Assembly (NCBI GenBank): GCA_937996655.1
Contig: CALKUK010000014.1
Coordinates: forward strand, 479,687 to 543,686
Direction of reading: 5' to 3'
Origin: an uncultured Sphingomonadaceae bacterium
Lineage (GTDB): Bacteria > Pseudomonadota > Alphaproteobacteria > Sphingomonadales > Sphingomonadaceae
DNA: 64,000 bases
Under the pieces are notes generated by a model. That model was not told the DNA's origin and ran no database searches. It worked only from the letters and a program-made list of their open reading frames with translations. Both the position numbers and the translations under genes were made by a program. This document shows, in pieces, positions 33,130 through 42,138 of the stretch (position 1 is the first letter of the stretch; each line of letters begins with the position of its first letter).

Positions 33130-33585
33130 ATGCGCATTTATCTAGTGGTGGTGGATGAAACGGAAGAAGCGGAAATCGCCCTGCGTTTTGCCGCCCGCCG
33201 TGCCGCCAAGACCGGCGGCGGCGTGGAAATCCTGACGATTTCGGAGCCTGAAGATTTTGTCGCCTGGGGGGCGGTTCAGGCCACCATTCAGGCGGAGGCG
33301 GAGGAGCGCGCACAAGATGTCGCGAACCGGGCGCTGGATATGTTGGGCGATGAAAAAGGCGTCCTGCCGCGCATCGTCGTGAAACATGGCGAGCCCGTTG
33401 CCATGATCATGGAAGCTATTTCGGAGAATCCCGATATCGCAGCTCTGGTACTTGGGGCGGCGAGAGACGGCGTGCCGGGGCCACTGATTGCGCATTTCGC
33501 AGGGCCGGAAGCGGGCAATCTTCCCGTGCCGTTGATGGTCATCCCCGGATCGTTAAGCCGGGAGGCACTTGACCGGCTGAGCTGA
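33130..33585 (+). CDS. Universal stress protein (UspA family)
   Basis: A 151-residue UspA-fold protein: MRIYLVVVDETEEAEIALRFAARRAAKTGG forms the first strand and helix, and LVLGAARDGVPGPLIAHFAG near the end occupies the place of the ATP-binding G-2x-G-9x-G(S/T) motif. Here the pattern is not fully kept, so nucleotide binding is uncertain. The role would be stress adaptation in the cytoplasm. AGGAGAGG lies 10-17 bases before the ATG, a rather long spacing. It is divergent from the pdhC gene with a dyad between them. Confidence 0.85.
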   Translation: MRIYLVVVDETEEAEIALRFAARRAAKTGGGVEILTISEPEDFVAWGAVQATIQAEAEERAQDVANRALDMLGDEKGVLPRIVVKHGEPVAMIMEAISENPDIAALVLGAARDGVPGPLIAHFAGPEAGNLPVPLMVIPGSLSREALDRLS

Positions 33586-33622
33586 TCTGCGTGACAGCCC
33601 GGCCGGTCGTACCCCACCTCGT

Positions 33623-34816
33623 TCAGCGATAGACGACCCTGCAGACGCAGGTCGGCTTTTTCGTCGGCCGGAGCGCAACCCGGGCACGCTTCGGTGTAAC
33701 GCGTGCGCGGGTGGGCGCCGGAACATATTCGGTCACATATTCGGTCGTCGTCGTGGTTGTGACGACGGGTTGGCTCTGGATCGTGATGGTTGTCACGCCG
33801 GGGCCGACATTGATCACACGTTCATTACCGCCGGTGACATTGTCATCGACAGGGGCCGTATCGTCATAGACGGTGTCGTCTGAAGCGGCCGGAGACACGC
33901 GGCTGCGGGTGCCACCGCTTTGATCTGACCACTGTGTGCCATTTTCGTTGGCGCCATTATCATATTGGCCTTCATAAGTGCCTTCGTAGACACGCCCATT
34001 CTGGTCGGTCCAGCGCCCGTCCCAGCGACCACGCCACTGGCCGTTGGCGGTGACGCGATCATTCGGCACGTCATAGTCATAGCCATAGTCGATGCTGCGC
34101 GAGGGACGCGCCTCGCGGTACACGCGGTCGCGTGCGGGGCGGCGATCCCTCGATGATTCTGCCACAGCCAAACCGGCCAAAGCCCCTACGCCGCCGCCGA
34201 TCAGCGCACCGGCACCGCGATTGCCGCGACCGCCAATAGCAGAGCCGAGGATGGCACCCGCCGCGCCACCGACAACCGCACCACCGACGCCCGACAGCTT
34301 GTCGCTGCGCCGACGCGGGGCATCATAATTGTCATAGCCATCGGGATAGGCGCCGTAATCATAGTCGGCATCTTCATAATAGCTGCTGCGTGTCGCGTTA
34401 CGGTCCCAATTATAGTTCGGCACATAATCGACCACGCGGCCATAACCGTCCGTCAGCACGGCATCGTCATAATAGCGCGACCAGCCATAGCCGTTGGATG
34501 GCGCGGCAAAGCCGTAGCTCGACCAGTTGCCGATATAGAAGCTCGGGCTGATCCAGTAGCTCGGCAACACATAGCCGCGATAGGGACGACGATAGGCGTT
34601 CCAGCCGCCCGGCGCCTGCCAGCCGCCAACCCAGCGGCCCTTATATTTTTGGCCGAAGTTTTGGCCCATGACAGGCTTCATATAGGTGCGGGAGATCATC
34701 GGGCGTCCCGGCGTGTGGCGGTAAAAGCCTCCGCTCCCCATCGATTCGCCTGCCATTGCAGCGGTCGTGGTCAGGGCAGTGGCCAGCGCAAGTGCCGGAA
34801 TTAAAAAGCGTCGCAT
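33623..34816 (-). CDS. RcnB-like exported protein with glycine-zipper domain
   Basis: A 397-residue exported protein. Signal peptide at 1-22 (cleavage near AMA-GES). Residues ~60-135 (GGWNAYRRPYRGYVLPSYWIS, YGWSRYYDDAVLTDGYGRVVDYV) resemble the RcnB family, known from the periplasmic nickel/cobalt homeostasis protein of E. coli. Residues ~175-220 are a glycine zipper (GGAVVGGAAGAILGSAIGG...GGGVGALAGLAVAE) that may insert into or span the outer membrane. The rest is low-complexity with Tyr/Asp/Gly repeats and a basic C-terminus with two Cys. The ATG at 34816 begins the signal peptide; the frame continues upstream without evidence of coding. Confidence 0.75.
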   Translation of the reverse strand: MRRFLIPALALATALTTTAAMAGESMGSGGFYRHTPGRPMISRTYMKPVMGQNFGQKYKGRWVGGWQAPGGWNAYRRPYRGYVLPSYWISPSFYIGNWSSYGFAAPSNGYGWSRYYDDAVLTDGYGRVVDYVPNYNWDRNATRSSYYEDADYDYGAYPDGYDNYDAPRRRSDKLSGVGGAVVGGAAGAILGSAIGGRGNRGAGALIGGGVGALAGLAVAESSRDRRPARDRVYREARPSRSIDYGYDYDVPNDRVTANGQWRGRWDGRWTDQNGRVYEGTYEGQYDNGANENGTQWSDQSGGTRSRVSPAASDDTVYDDTAPVDDNVTGGNERVINVGPGVTTITIQSQPVVTTTTTTEYVTEYVPAPTRARVTPKRARVALRPTKKPTCVCRVVYR

Positions 34817-34954
34817 CGTTAACGGCTCCCCGTGTCCTTGGTCCGGCCGGGGGAAACTACCCGCGCAGGACCCTAACAAATCGAGCCATATTTAACATTA
34901 TTGCAACCATATTGCCACGAACCGATTCTATGGCTTTTGTCCCGTTTCAGGACT

Positions 34955-35440
34955 TTAGGCGGCGATGCGCGGTGCGATGAGCGCGCAGATTGCCTCCATA
35001 CCGGTCTGATCTTCGGCGTCGAAACGGGCGGGGTGCGGGCTGTCCAAATCGAGCACCGCCAAAAGTCGCCCATTGTGCAGAACCGGGACGACTAGTTCCG
35101 ACTGTGAGGCGGCGTCGCACGCAATATGCCCGGGAAAGGCATGGACGTCTTCGATGCGCTGCGTCTCAAGCGTTGCGGCGGCGGCGCCACAAACGCCCTT
35201 GCCAATCGCGATGCGGATGCACGCGGCCTTGCCCTGAAACGGGCCGAGCACCAGTTCGTCATCGACCATCCGGTAAAAGCCGGACCAGTTAAGGCCGGGC
35301 ACATGTTCCCAGATCAACGCAGCGACATTTGCCATATTGGCAACGGCATCCGGCTCCCCGGTTGTGATGGCGTCCACCGCGGCGATCAGATCGCGATACA
35401 GGTCAGCCTTTGAGCCCTGGGCAATATCGAATGTGTACAT
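34955..35440 (-). CDS. msrC: Free methionine-(R)-sulfoxide reductase (GAF-domain)
   Basis: A 161-residue GAF-domain enzyme that reduces free methionine-R-sulfoxide. The three family cysteines are all present: Cys74 (GKAACIRI), Cys84 (GKGVCGAAA) and Cys108 (GHIACDAASQSE), along with the WSGFYRM and LDLDSP core. It belongs to oxidative-damage repair in the cytoplasm. The ATG shares one base with the arfB stop (TGATG), so rluA-arfB-msrC are one transcription unit on the minus strand. Confidence 0.9.
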   Translation of the reverse strand: MYTFDIAQGSKADLYRDLIAAVDAITTGEPDAVANMANVAALIWEHVPGLNWSGFYRMVDDELVLGPFQGKAACIRIAIGKGVCGAAAATLETQRIEDVHAFPGHIACDAASQSELVVPVLHNGRLLAVLDLDSPHPARFDAEDQTGMEAICALIAPRIAA

Positions 35441-35847
35441 CAGTCGTCCTTTATCCTGCCGCGCCCTTTTTTGACATCGCTGCGGATCGCCTTTCCTGTC
35501 AGGCGGCGTTCCTTCGCAGCGCGCGTGGGTTTGGTTTTAACCCGTTTGCGCGGGGCCTGATGCGCTTTCCAGACGAGTTCCGCCAGCCGCGCCCGCGCCT
35601 CCTGCCGGTTTGCCTCTTGCGTGCGATAATTGCGCGCGGTGATGACGATTTCGCCGTCTGCCGTCCAGCGGCTGCCCGCCAGCACCTTCAACCGGGCATA
35701 GACCGGCGGGGACAGGCGCAGCGCATAGACATCGAGCCGCAACTGAACGGCGGTAGCGACCTTGTTGACATTCTGCCCGCCGGGCCCGGTTGCAGCGAGG
35801 AAGCGTTCCTCCATTGCCTCTTCGGGCAACGGGGGATGGTCAGCCAT
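35440..35847 (-). CDS. arfB: Alternative ribosome rescue peptidyl-tRNA hydrolase ArfB
   Basis: A 135-residue class-I release-factor-like hydrolase. The catalytic GGQ is at residues 23-25 (GPGGQNVNKVAT), and the C-terminus (QAPRKRVKTKPTRAAKERRLTGKAIRSDVKKGRGR) is the basic tail that enters the empty mRNA channel of stalled ribosomes. It releases the nascent chain from non-stop complexes. The start overlaps the rluA-family gene by 8 bases, and the stop touches msrC. Confidence 0.92.
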   Translation of the reverse strand: MADHPPLPEEAMEERFLAATGPGGQNVNKVATAVQLRLDVYALRLSPPVYARLKVLAGSRWTADGEIVITARNYRTQEANRQEARARLAELVWKAHQAPRKRVKTKPTRAAKERRLTGKAIRSDVKKGRGRIKDD

Positions 35848-36520
35848 CGGTCGGCTCTACATCGGCTTCTGTATAGCCTGCATATAGGAAAGACGGCGGC
35901 AGCGGTGCGGTTGCTTCGACAGGCTTCTTGCCCGCCCGATCCAGCTTCAGATGGCGGGCGTGGAGCAGCATCGGCCCGCGCCCGTTGCCGGTGCCGTAAA
36001 TGGGGTCTCCCGCAATTGGGATGCCGATGCCGCTGGCGGCATGCACACGCAACTGGTGGGTGCGGCCCGTTTCGGGTGTGAATTCAATCAAGGCGCGCCC
36101 GTCCCGCTCGGTCAAAACCCGCCAGTGAGACACAGCGCGTTTGCCCTTGGGGTCCGGCACCATGCGCCAGCCATCGGCCTCGGTGCTTGTCTTGCCCAGC
36201 GCCATATCGACAATGCCCTCACGCGCATCGGGGATGCTGTCGAGAATGGCGAGATAGGTTTTGCGGACGATGCCGGCTTCAAAGGCGGCGGCAAACTTCT
36301 TGTGCGCTTTGGGATTGCGGGCGAGCAGCAGGCAGCCCGATGTGTCGCGGTCAAGCCGGTGGACGGCCAGTGGCACCCGCGCAAAGCCAAAGGTCAGCAT
36401 CTTCAGGTGGCTCTCCACGCTGACAGCTTTGTCGCGTGGCGTATCCACAGGAAGCCCGGCAGGCTTATCGATAATGATGGCCTCGCCATCAAGGAACAGA
36501 ACACGGTCACTTAGGAGCAT
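35840..36520 (-). CDS. RluA-family pseudouridine synthase
   Basis: A 226-residue pseudouridine synthase without an N-terminal S4 domain. The catalytic motif HRLDRDTSG is at 54-62 with catalytic Asp57, preceded by IIIDKPAGLPV; the second half contains TGRTHQLRVHAAS. The length and lack of S4 are like RluA/RluF-type or TruC-like enzymes; the RNA target (tRNA or 23S rRNA) cannot be read from sequence. First gene of the rluA-arfB-msrC unit. Confidence 0.88.
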   Translation of the reverse strand: MLLSDRVLFLDGEAIIIDKPAGLPVDTPRDKAVSVESHLKMLTFGFARVPLAVHRLDRDTSGCLLLARNPKAHKKFAAAFEAGIVRKTYLAILDSIPDAREGIVDMALGKTSTEADGWRMVPDPKGKRAVSHWRVLTERDGRALIEFTPETGRTHQLRVHAASGIGIPIAGDPIYGTGNGRGPMLLHARHLKLDRAGKKPVEATAPLPPSFLYAGYTEADVEPTDG

Positions 36521-36587
36521 GAAGGCGCCATGCCACCTGCCACCGTTCGTGTCGAGCGAAGTCGAAACCGACGGTCAGTGCGAGGGC

Positions 36588-36782
36588 TTACTTGTCCTTG
36601 CTGCGGTTCCGGTTGGCGTAGATGAGCGCGCCGAGAATTGCGGCAGAACCGATGCCAATTCCGGCGGCGGCTTTCCAGTTGACCGGCTTCTTTGAGCCTT
36701 CCGCCGCTTCCTTGCGGGCGCGGGCGCGCTTCACTTCACGAACGGCTTCGTTGTCCTCGGGCTTTTCTTCATTGTCAGACAT
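36588..36782 (-). CDS. Small single-pass membrane protein
   Basis: A 64-residue protein: a charged N-terminal half (MSDNEEKPEDNEAVREVKRARARKEAAEG), a hydrophobic helix at about 40-57 (AAGIGIGSAAILGALIYA) and a short basic end NRNRSKDK. No family recognised; small proteins of this composition are common in sphingomonads. It lies 57 bases after the start of the rluA-like gene region and is divergent from the alpha/beta hydrolase across a 160-base interval that holds a perfect 10-bp inverted repeat. Confidence 0.6.
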   Translation of the reverse strand: MSDNEEKPEDNEAVREVKRARARKEAAEGSKKPVNWKAAAGIGIGSAAILGALIYANRNRSKDK

Positions 36783-36804
36783 GGCGTGTCCGTATCATCC
36801 TCAA

Positions 36805-36847
36805 TTGACGTTGCTTCTCATGTGAGTCTCCAAACCCGCAACGTCAA
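36805..36847. promoter_or_regulatory. Perfect 10-bp inverted repeat in a divergent promoter region
   Basis: TTGACGTTGC (36805-36814) and GCAACGTCAA (36838-36847) are perfectly complementary around 23 bases, inside which CTCA-TG-TGAG forms a second small palindrome. It sits 22 bases before the small membrane protein start on the minus side and 94 bases before the hydrolase gene. It could be a paired operator for both promoters or a hairpin in the small gene's leader. Confidence 0.45.
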
Positions 36848-36941
36848 CGGGAAATCAGAAATATCCTCAACCTGTTGTCTAACGCAGCTTGTTGTTCGCG
36901 CGCCATGATGCACAGTGGGGCGGAGAAAGAAGGGGAGAGAA

Positions 36942-38096
36942 ATGGCAGATATTGCGCGAGAGCCTTATGCCGTCGTCTATCGGGAAGCGTCCGGTTTCAA
37001 GGACGTTTATGGCGGCGCTGGCGGCCATGTTTTCGTTGAGTGCATGCGGATCGCGCCTGCGGCATCCCCCTCCAAACGCGTCATTGTGTTCAGCCATCCG
37101 GTGGGCGGCGGCGCCTTCCTGCCGCTGGTGACCGCGCTCGCCAAAGCGGGGCACCATGTGATCTACGTCAACCCGCGCTATCGCGGGAATGACAGTGCGC
37201 TCATCATGGAAAAATGCGTTTCGGATCTGGGCGCTGCGTTGAGGGATGCGAAGACGCGGTTCGGCTATGAACAGATCGTGCTGGGCGGCTGGTCCGGGGG
37301 CGGATCGCTCTCGCTTTTCTATCAGGATCAGGCCGAGACGCCGACGGTTACGCACACGCCCGCAGGCGATATCTATGACCTGACGGCGATGGACCTGCCC
37401 AGGGTGGATGGCATCATGCTGCTCGCTGCCCATATCAGCCGGGCGATGACGCTGACAGAATGGATCGATCCGTCGGTTACGGACGAAGCCCGCCCGTTTG
37501 ACCGGGATCCGGACCTCGACATCTATAACCCCGCCAATCCGAGCCAGCCGCCTTATGACGAGGGCTTTGTTGCGCGGTTCCGGGCCGCACAGGTGGCGCG
37601 CAACCGGCGGATCACTGCCTGGGCGCAATCCGAGCTGGCGGCGCTGAAGGCCGCGGGCGAACCTCATGCCGAACGGGCCTTCGTGGTCCATGGCACCATG
37701 GCCGATGTGCGCTGGACCGATCCGACACAGGACCCATCCGACCGGCGGCCCTATGAATGTTATCTGGGCGTGCCGAAGGTCGCCAATGACGGGCCGGTGG
37801 GGCTGGCGCGTTTCACGACATTGCGGTCCTGGCTCTCCCAATGGGGTTACGACACCACGAATGCGACTGGCCTTGGCAATGCGGCGCGGATCACTTGCCC
37901 GGTGCTGGTCATCAACAACACAGCCGACCTCGCCTGCACGCCCAGCCATGCGCAGCGGCTGTTTGAGGCGGTCGGGCATGACCGCAAGGAATATCGCGAT
38001 ATCGCGGGGGCCGACCATTATTATATTGAGCGGCCGGACCTGCTGCCACAGGCTGTCGACACCTGTTCCGACTGGTTGGCGCGCACCTTTGGGTGA
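36942..38096 (+). CDS. Alpha/beta hydrolase
   Basis: A 384-residue alpha/beta-hydrolase. The oxyanion region is HPVGGGAF at 52-59, the nucleophile Ser118 lies in GGWSGGGS, the acid is probably Asp in VINNTADLACT and the His in AGADHYYIE near the C-terminus. No signal peptide. It has an insert of about 100 residues between the nucleophile and the acid, which should form the lid. Substrate unknown; such enzymes in sphingomonads are often neighbours of aromatic or steroid catabolism, not seen here. The ATG at 36942 follows AGGGGAGAG. Confidence 0.8.
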   Translation: MADIAREPYAVVYREASGFKDVYGGAGGHVFVECMRIAPAASPSKRVIVFSHPVGGGAFLPLVTALAKAGHHVIYVNPRYRGNDSALIMEKCVSDLGAALRDAKTRFGYEQIVLGGWSGGGSLSLFYQDQAETPTVTHTPAGDIYDLTAMDLPRVDGIMLLAAHISRAMTLTEWIDPSVTDEARPFDRDPDLDIYNPANPSQPPYDEGFVARFRAAQVARNRRITAWAQSELAALKAAGEPHAERAFVVHGTMADVRWTDPTQDPSDRRPYECYLGVPKVANDGPVGLARFTTLRSWLSQWGYDTTNATGLGNAARITCPVLVINNTADLACTPSHAQRLFEAVGHDRKEYRDIAGADHYYIERPDLLPQAVDTCSDWLARTFG

Positions 38097-38258
38097 GGCG
38101 CGGTGGCGCATAAAGAAAGGGACGACAGTCCCCCATCGCCCCCTTCAGGTTACATTGCGGTGACTACGGTTGGTGCAATGCAAGGCGAAGGTGCCTGCCT
38201 GCATCCGCCCCTGCAACCCCCGGTCACGATGAACCGTTGTCCCAAAGGCCTGAGCCGT

Positions 38259-40169
38259 TCATCCTGCCTTGGGCGTATACCAGATCGGTGAGGTGTAGGC
38301 CCGCTCCTGATCCTTCAGACGCGCGTCTGCCGGGATCTTGGCCCCATAGCGCAGCGCATCAAATACCGGCCAGCGCGGCGTCGGGATTTCCATCACCCGC
38401 AGATAATAAAAGCTGCGGACTTTGGGGTCGAACTCCGGGTCGGCCCAGACGGTGCGCAACTCGGCCGCGCCGATGGTGTTCTTGTAGCTGGCCGTTTTGA
38501 GGTCGACAGTGTCGCCCACGGGCGGCAGCTTGTCGCCCACCGGCTTGCGCTTGGCAGGGTCGCTCCAGACCACGTTGAAGATCTTCTCATGCGTCTTGCC
38601 GGAGGCATCGACCCAGCCCTTCACCATCTGGACGCGGTCCAGATTGGCGCCGATCGGGTCCTTCAGGGCGGAGAGAATGAACTTCGGCGCACCCTTGCCG
38701 GGCTTCAGATCGCTGCCCATGGGCACGCCGCGTGTATAGCCAGCCTTCACCCAATTGGCTTTCCAGTCGGCGTCGCTGAAATCCCAGCCGCCAAAAATGC
38801 GCACGATCATACGGGGGCCAGTGGTGGCATAGACTTCACGCTTCGCCATCGCGTCGAAAATCGCGCCGCGCGTATTGGCCTTTGCCCAGACGGCCGCATA
38901 GCCGCCCGCCAGATATTGCCAGCCGAACCGACCGGTATTGGGGCCGAGATTCTGCGGCTGCGACGCGCGCGCTTTGCCAGGCTCCCCGCCTGAATGTTTG
39001 CCGAAGAAGTTATTCTCATCGGCGGTCGACAGGGCTGTGTGGCTGTCAGTCGACCCGATCATGCCGAGCTTATAGGGGTTCACGCCCGTCTTCTGCTCAA
39101 TCGCAAGGCCACGCTTCAACGCTTCGCGCACATATTCCCCCGCCAATTTGTCTGGCGTGTTCTTGTGCTCCAACGTCAGGTTGCCCAGCTCCCAGCCGGC
39201 ATCGCCGAAATCGGCGAACTCATCATTGGGGGACAGGAAGGGATGCGATTCACTGTCGCCCTTGATCTGGGTGGCTTCGACCAGCGGCTCGTGGTTGGAA
39301 CGGCGACGCGCATAGGCGGCTGTCATCGGCCCGCCATCGGGTCCGGTCACTTGGAACATCAGGCCGTTGGAGACATTTGAATTGTGCGGGATGGCAAGGA
39401 TCTTGCCGCCCGTCTTCTTCTCATAGCCGTCCATATAGTCCCACAGCTGGTCCGGCGTCGTGCCGATCAGCGAGGAATAAGGCTGAACCTGATCTGCCTT
39501 GTCTTTCCCGTCGCGCATGATGACGACGCGGTGCAGGTTATCGCCCTGGCGCATCAGCGTATATTCAAAGCCGTTAAAGGCGGAGAATTTGCCCGGCGTG
39601 TTGTAACGCTCGGTGATCTTGGTGTTGTCTTCCCACACGCCCTGAACGCGCTTTTCCTGCTGCTTGGGGTCCAGCATTTCGGGCGGCAACGTCCGCTTGG
39701 AGAAGCGGTCGATGAGCTCCATCGCGACGGCCATGGACTCCTTGGGGCCCTTGTTCAGTTCATCATGCCAGCGCTGGAGGAGCGGATCACGCAGCAGGAA
39801 ACGCGGCGCATCGTGAATTGCCTTCAAGGCGGCCAAGCCGTCCGAATGGTCTGCGATGACAAGGAAATCGAGCGGCCGGGCGAGCTTTGCCTTCAGGCCC
39901 GTGGTGGAGGTGACTTCTTCGCCCATGGCAAAGCGCAGCGCCTCTTCAGGTCCCAAACGCACGCCGAGACCGAACGCGTCGGAAGAATTGGACGTGTGGA
40001 GATGCGTGTCACCGAAATAGACCTGCTCGGGATATTCGGTTTCCTTGATCTCCGCGTCGGTCTTCTTGCCAGAGATCAGATCCCGTGCCTTTTCACAGGA
40101 CGACAGGGACAACCCCAGTGACAGACCGAGCGCAACGACCGCTGCTTTTGACATCCAACGCGATTTCAT
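38259..40169 (-). CDS. DUF3604 family lipoprotein
   Basis: A 636-residue predicted lipoprotein: signal peptide with lipobox LSSC (Cys25), then VYFGDTHLHTSNSSDAFG at 51-68, a PHP-like metal-binding motif, and later SVIADHSDG-like and GSTDSHTAL segments with further metal ligands. DUF3604 proteins of this length are widespread in marine and freshwater bacteria and are thought to be metal-dependent phosphoesterases or hydrolases, but no substrate is established. GGGGAG precedes the ATG. Monocistronic; divergent from the HAD-pnuC cassette. Confidence 0.85.
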   Translation of the reverse strand: MKSRWMSKAAVVALGLSLGLSLSSCEKARDLISGKKTDAEIKETEYPEQVYFGDTHLHTSNSSDAFGLGVRLGPEEALRFAMGEEVTSTTGLKAKLARPLDFLVIADHSDGLAALKAIHDAPRFLLRDPLLQRWHDELNKGPKESMAVAMELIDRFSKRTLPPEMLDPKQQEKRVQGVWEDNTKITERYNTPGKFSAFNGFEYTLMRQGDNLHRVVIMRDGKDKADQVQPYSSLIGTTPDQLWDYMDGYEKKTGGKILAIPHNSNVSNGLMFQVTGPDGGPMTAAYARRRSNHEPLVEATQIKGDSESHPFLSPNDEFADFGDAGWELGNLTLEHKNTPDKLAGEYVREALKRGLAIEQKTGVNPYKLGMIGSTDSHTALSTADENNFFGKHSGGEPGKARASQPQNLGPNTGRFGWQYLAGGYAAVWAKANTRGAIFDAMAKREVYATTGPRMIVRIFGGWDFSDADWKANWVKAGYTRGVPMGSDLKPGKGAPKFILSALKDPIGANLDRVQMVKGWVDASGKTHEKIFNVVWSDPAKRKPVGDKLPPVGDTVDLKTASYKNTIGAAELRTVWADPEFDPKVRSFYYLRVMEIPTPRWPVFDALRYGAKIPADARLKDQERAYTSPIWYTPKAG

Positions 40170-40257
40170 CGCTGTTCTCCCCTAATCCTCTGGAGCGGTT
40201 TCAATCAGCAATCGGAGGTGTTTGCAAGGGGGCACGCCTTTGCGTAAGCGCATCAAT

Positions 40258-40905
40258 ATGAGCCAAATAGAAGCAGTCATCTGGGATTTCGGCGGTGTCG
40301 TAACGTCATCGCCGTTTGAAGCCTTTAACCGCTATGAGGCGGAGCGCGGTTTTCCGCGTGATACCATCCGCCGGATCAATGCCGCAGACCCTGATTCGAA
40401 CGCCTGGGCGCTGTTTGAGCGGGCGGAAATTGATGCTGCGACCTTTGATACGATGTTCGCTGAAGAAGCTGCGCGCATCGGGCACGACATCCGCGGGAAT
40501 GAGGTTCTGGCCCTGCTGTCCGGCGATATCCGCCCGCGCATGGTGGCCGCACTCGATACCATCAAGGCCGCAGGCCATAAGGTGGGCTGCATCACCAACA
40601 ATGTTCCCGCCGGCAAGGGCGCGGGCATGTCGACCTCCGAGAAAAAGGCCGCCGCCGTCGCTGAGGTGATGACGCGGTTTGACCATATCATCGAAAGCTC
40701 AAAGGCCGGCATCCGCAAGCCGGACCCGCGCATTTACACGATGATGTGCGCGGCGCTGTCCGTCGCGCCGGAGGCGTGCATCTACCTTGATGATCTCGGC
40801 ATCAACTGCAAACCCGCCGCCGCCCTTGGCATGCGCGCCATCAAGGTGACGGGCGAGGAACAGGCCCTGGCAGACCTTGCCGCGCTGACGGGGCTGTCGC
40901 TGTAA
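40258..40905 (+). CDS. HAD-superfamily hydrolase (HAD-IA)
   Basis: A 215-residue HAD phosphatase-like protein. The nucleophile Asp10 is in VIWDFGGVV; position +2, normally Asp, is Gly as in the ACAD10/soluble-epoxide-hydrolase-N-domain subgroup. Motif II is TNN near residue 120, the Lys motif KPDPRIY around 157, and the acidic pair in YLDDLG around 177. Substrate unknown. The ATG at 40258 starts directly before the first strand; an in-frame TTG at 40222 has a better Shine-Dalgarno (GGAGG) and could also be used. pnuC starts 4 bases after the stop. Confidence 0.85.
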   Translation: MSQIEAVIWDFGGVVTSSPFEAFNRYEAERGFPRDTIRRINAADPDSNAWALFERAEIDAATFDTMFAEEAARIGHDIRGNEVLALLSGDIRPRMVAALDTIKAAGHKVGCITNNVPAGKGAGMSTSEKKAAAVAEVMTRFDHIIESSKAGIRKPDPRIYTMMCAALSVAPEACIYLDDLGINCKPAAALGMRAIKVTGEEQALADLAALTGLSL

Positions 40906-40909
40906 CAGC

Positions 40910-41506
40910 ATGAGCTGGCTGGAAGCCCTTGCCGCATTGTTCGGCCTTGCCAATATCCTGCTGATCGTGCGGCGCAGCGTGTGGAATTTCCCCGCCGCCC
41001 TGATCATGGTCACGCTCACCGGGATCGTCCTTTGGGATGCGAAGCTTTATTCCGATGCCGGGCTTCAGGCGTTCTTCTTCATCGTCAACATCCTTGGCTG
41101 GGCGCTGTGGGCGCGCAACCGGGGGGAGGCGGGGGAGATTATGGTGGACCGGCTCGGCATGCTCGGGCGGCTCGTCTGGATTACGCTGGCCATGGCGGCC
41201 ACCTATGGCTGGGGCCTGTTCATGGCGCTCAATACCGATGCGACCAACCCCTGGTGGGATGCGAGCGTCGCCATGCTCAGCATCGCCGCCCAACTCCTCA
41301 TGACGCGCCGATACATCGATAACTGGCATTGGTGGATCGTCGTCAACATCATCTCCATCGGCCTCTATTGGCAAAAGCAGCTGTACGTGTTCACCGGCCT
41401 TTATGTGATCTTCCTCGGCATGGCCGTGTGGGGCCTTGTCGAATGGCGCCGTGCAGAGGCGCGTCAGCGTGCGCAGGCCGCAGAGACCGCACAGGCCACT
41501 GCATGA
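40910..41506 (+). CDS. pnuC: Nicotinamide riboside/mononucleotide transporter PnuC
   Basis: A 198-residue inner-membrane protein with seven or so hydrophobic segments. SVWNFPAALIMVTLTGIVLWDAKLYSDAGLQAFFFIVNILGWALW and IDNWHWWIVVNIISIGLYWQKQLYVFTGLYVIF are clear PnuC signatures (tryptophan-rich WxxW substrate cage, SWEET-like fold). It carries nicotinamide riboside by facilitated diffusion, with trapping by a kinase; a NadR-like kinase gene overlaps its stop (ATGA), matching this mechanism. The HAD gene upstream may supply the riboside by dephosphorylation, which is inference. Confidence 0.92.
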   Translation: MSWLEALAALFGLANILLIVRRSVWNFPAALIMVTLTGIVLWDAKLYSDAGLQAFFFIVNILGWALWARNRGEAGEIMVDRLGMLGRLVWITLAMAATYGWGLFMALNTDATNPWWDASVAMLSIAAQLLMTRRYIDNWHWWIVVNIISIGLYWQKQLYVFTGLYVIFLGMAVWGLVEWRRAEARQRAQAAETAQATA

Positions 41507-42048
41507 CCGTCCGCACGATCTGCCTCCACGGCCCGGAAAGCACGGGCAAGACGGTGCTCGCCGCCGCGCTGTCTCAGCATCTGGCCGATGCGGCGGGCGC
41601 GGTAGAGATTGTCGATGAATATGGGCGGGAATGGTGTGAGGCCAACGGCACCTATACCAGCATGGCCGATCTGGTGATCATCGCGACAGAGCAGGAGCGC
41701 CGCATCACCGCTGCCATCGCCCGCGCGCAGGCAGCCGGGCGGCGCTGGGTGATTTGCGATACCGACGCCGTGATGACCGCCGTCTGGGCAGAGATGCTGC
41801 ACGGCGGGCAAGACCCCGCCTTTGCGCAGTTGACGCGCACAGCAGACCTGTATCTCGTCCCCGATCTTGATCTGCCCTGGGTGGAAGATGGCCTGCGCTA
41901 TTTCGGCCAAGCCGACATCCGCAGACGCTTCATGGACCTTTCGCTGGCGGAACTCGACCGCCGCCACCTGCCTTATGCCATGGTGCGCGGGCAGGGCGCA
42001 GCGCGGCTGGAAAGTGCGATGGCCGCAGTGCAGGGGATGGTGGGGTAG
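41503..42048 (+). CDS. NadR-like ribosylnicotinamide kinase (AAA/P-loop)
   Basis: A 181-residue P-loop kinase without the N-terminal adenylyltransferase domain of full-length NadR. Walker A GPESTGKT at 10-17, then VDEYGREWCE, CDTDAVMTAVWAE and a Walker B-like DLYLVPDLDLPWVEDGLR, all typical of the kinase half of NadR. It would phosphorylate nicotinamide riboside imported by PnuC to NMN. The ATG overlaps the pnuC stop by 4 bases. After this gene the sequence becomes visibly richer in A and T. Confidence 0.88.
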   Translation: MTVRTICLHGPESTGKTVLAAALSQHLADAAGAVEIVDEYGREWCEANGTYTSMADLVIIATEQERRITAAIARAQAAGRRWVICDTDAVMTAVWAEMLHGGQDPAFAQLTRTADLYLVPDLDLPWVEDGLRYFGQADIRRRFMDLSLAELDRRHLPYAMVRGQGAARLESAMAAVQGMVG

Positions 42049-42138
42049 GCTAGTAACGCCTCGCCGAAATACTCCTTTATTTGATCAGTTATGCATGCTT
42101 AAAATGCGGAGAGTTCAACTTCGCTTATTAGGGGTGAC

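Noticed and set aside
36545..36575. GTGTCGAGCGAAGTCGAAACCG segment, similar to a sphingomonad repeat unit
   Set aside because: Only one arm is visible, so I could not support a full repeat element.
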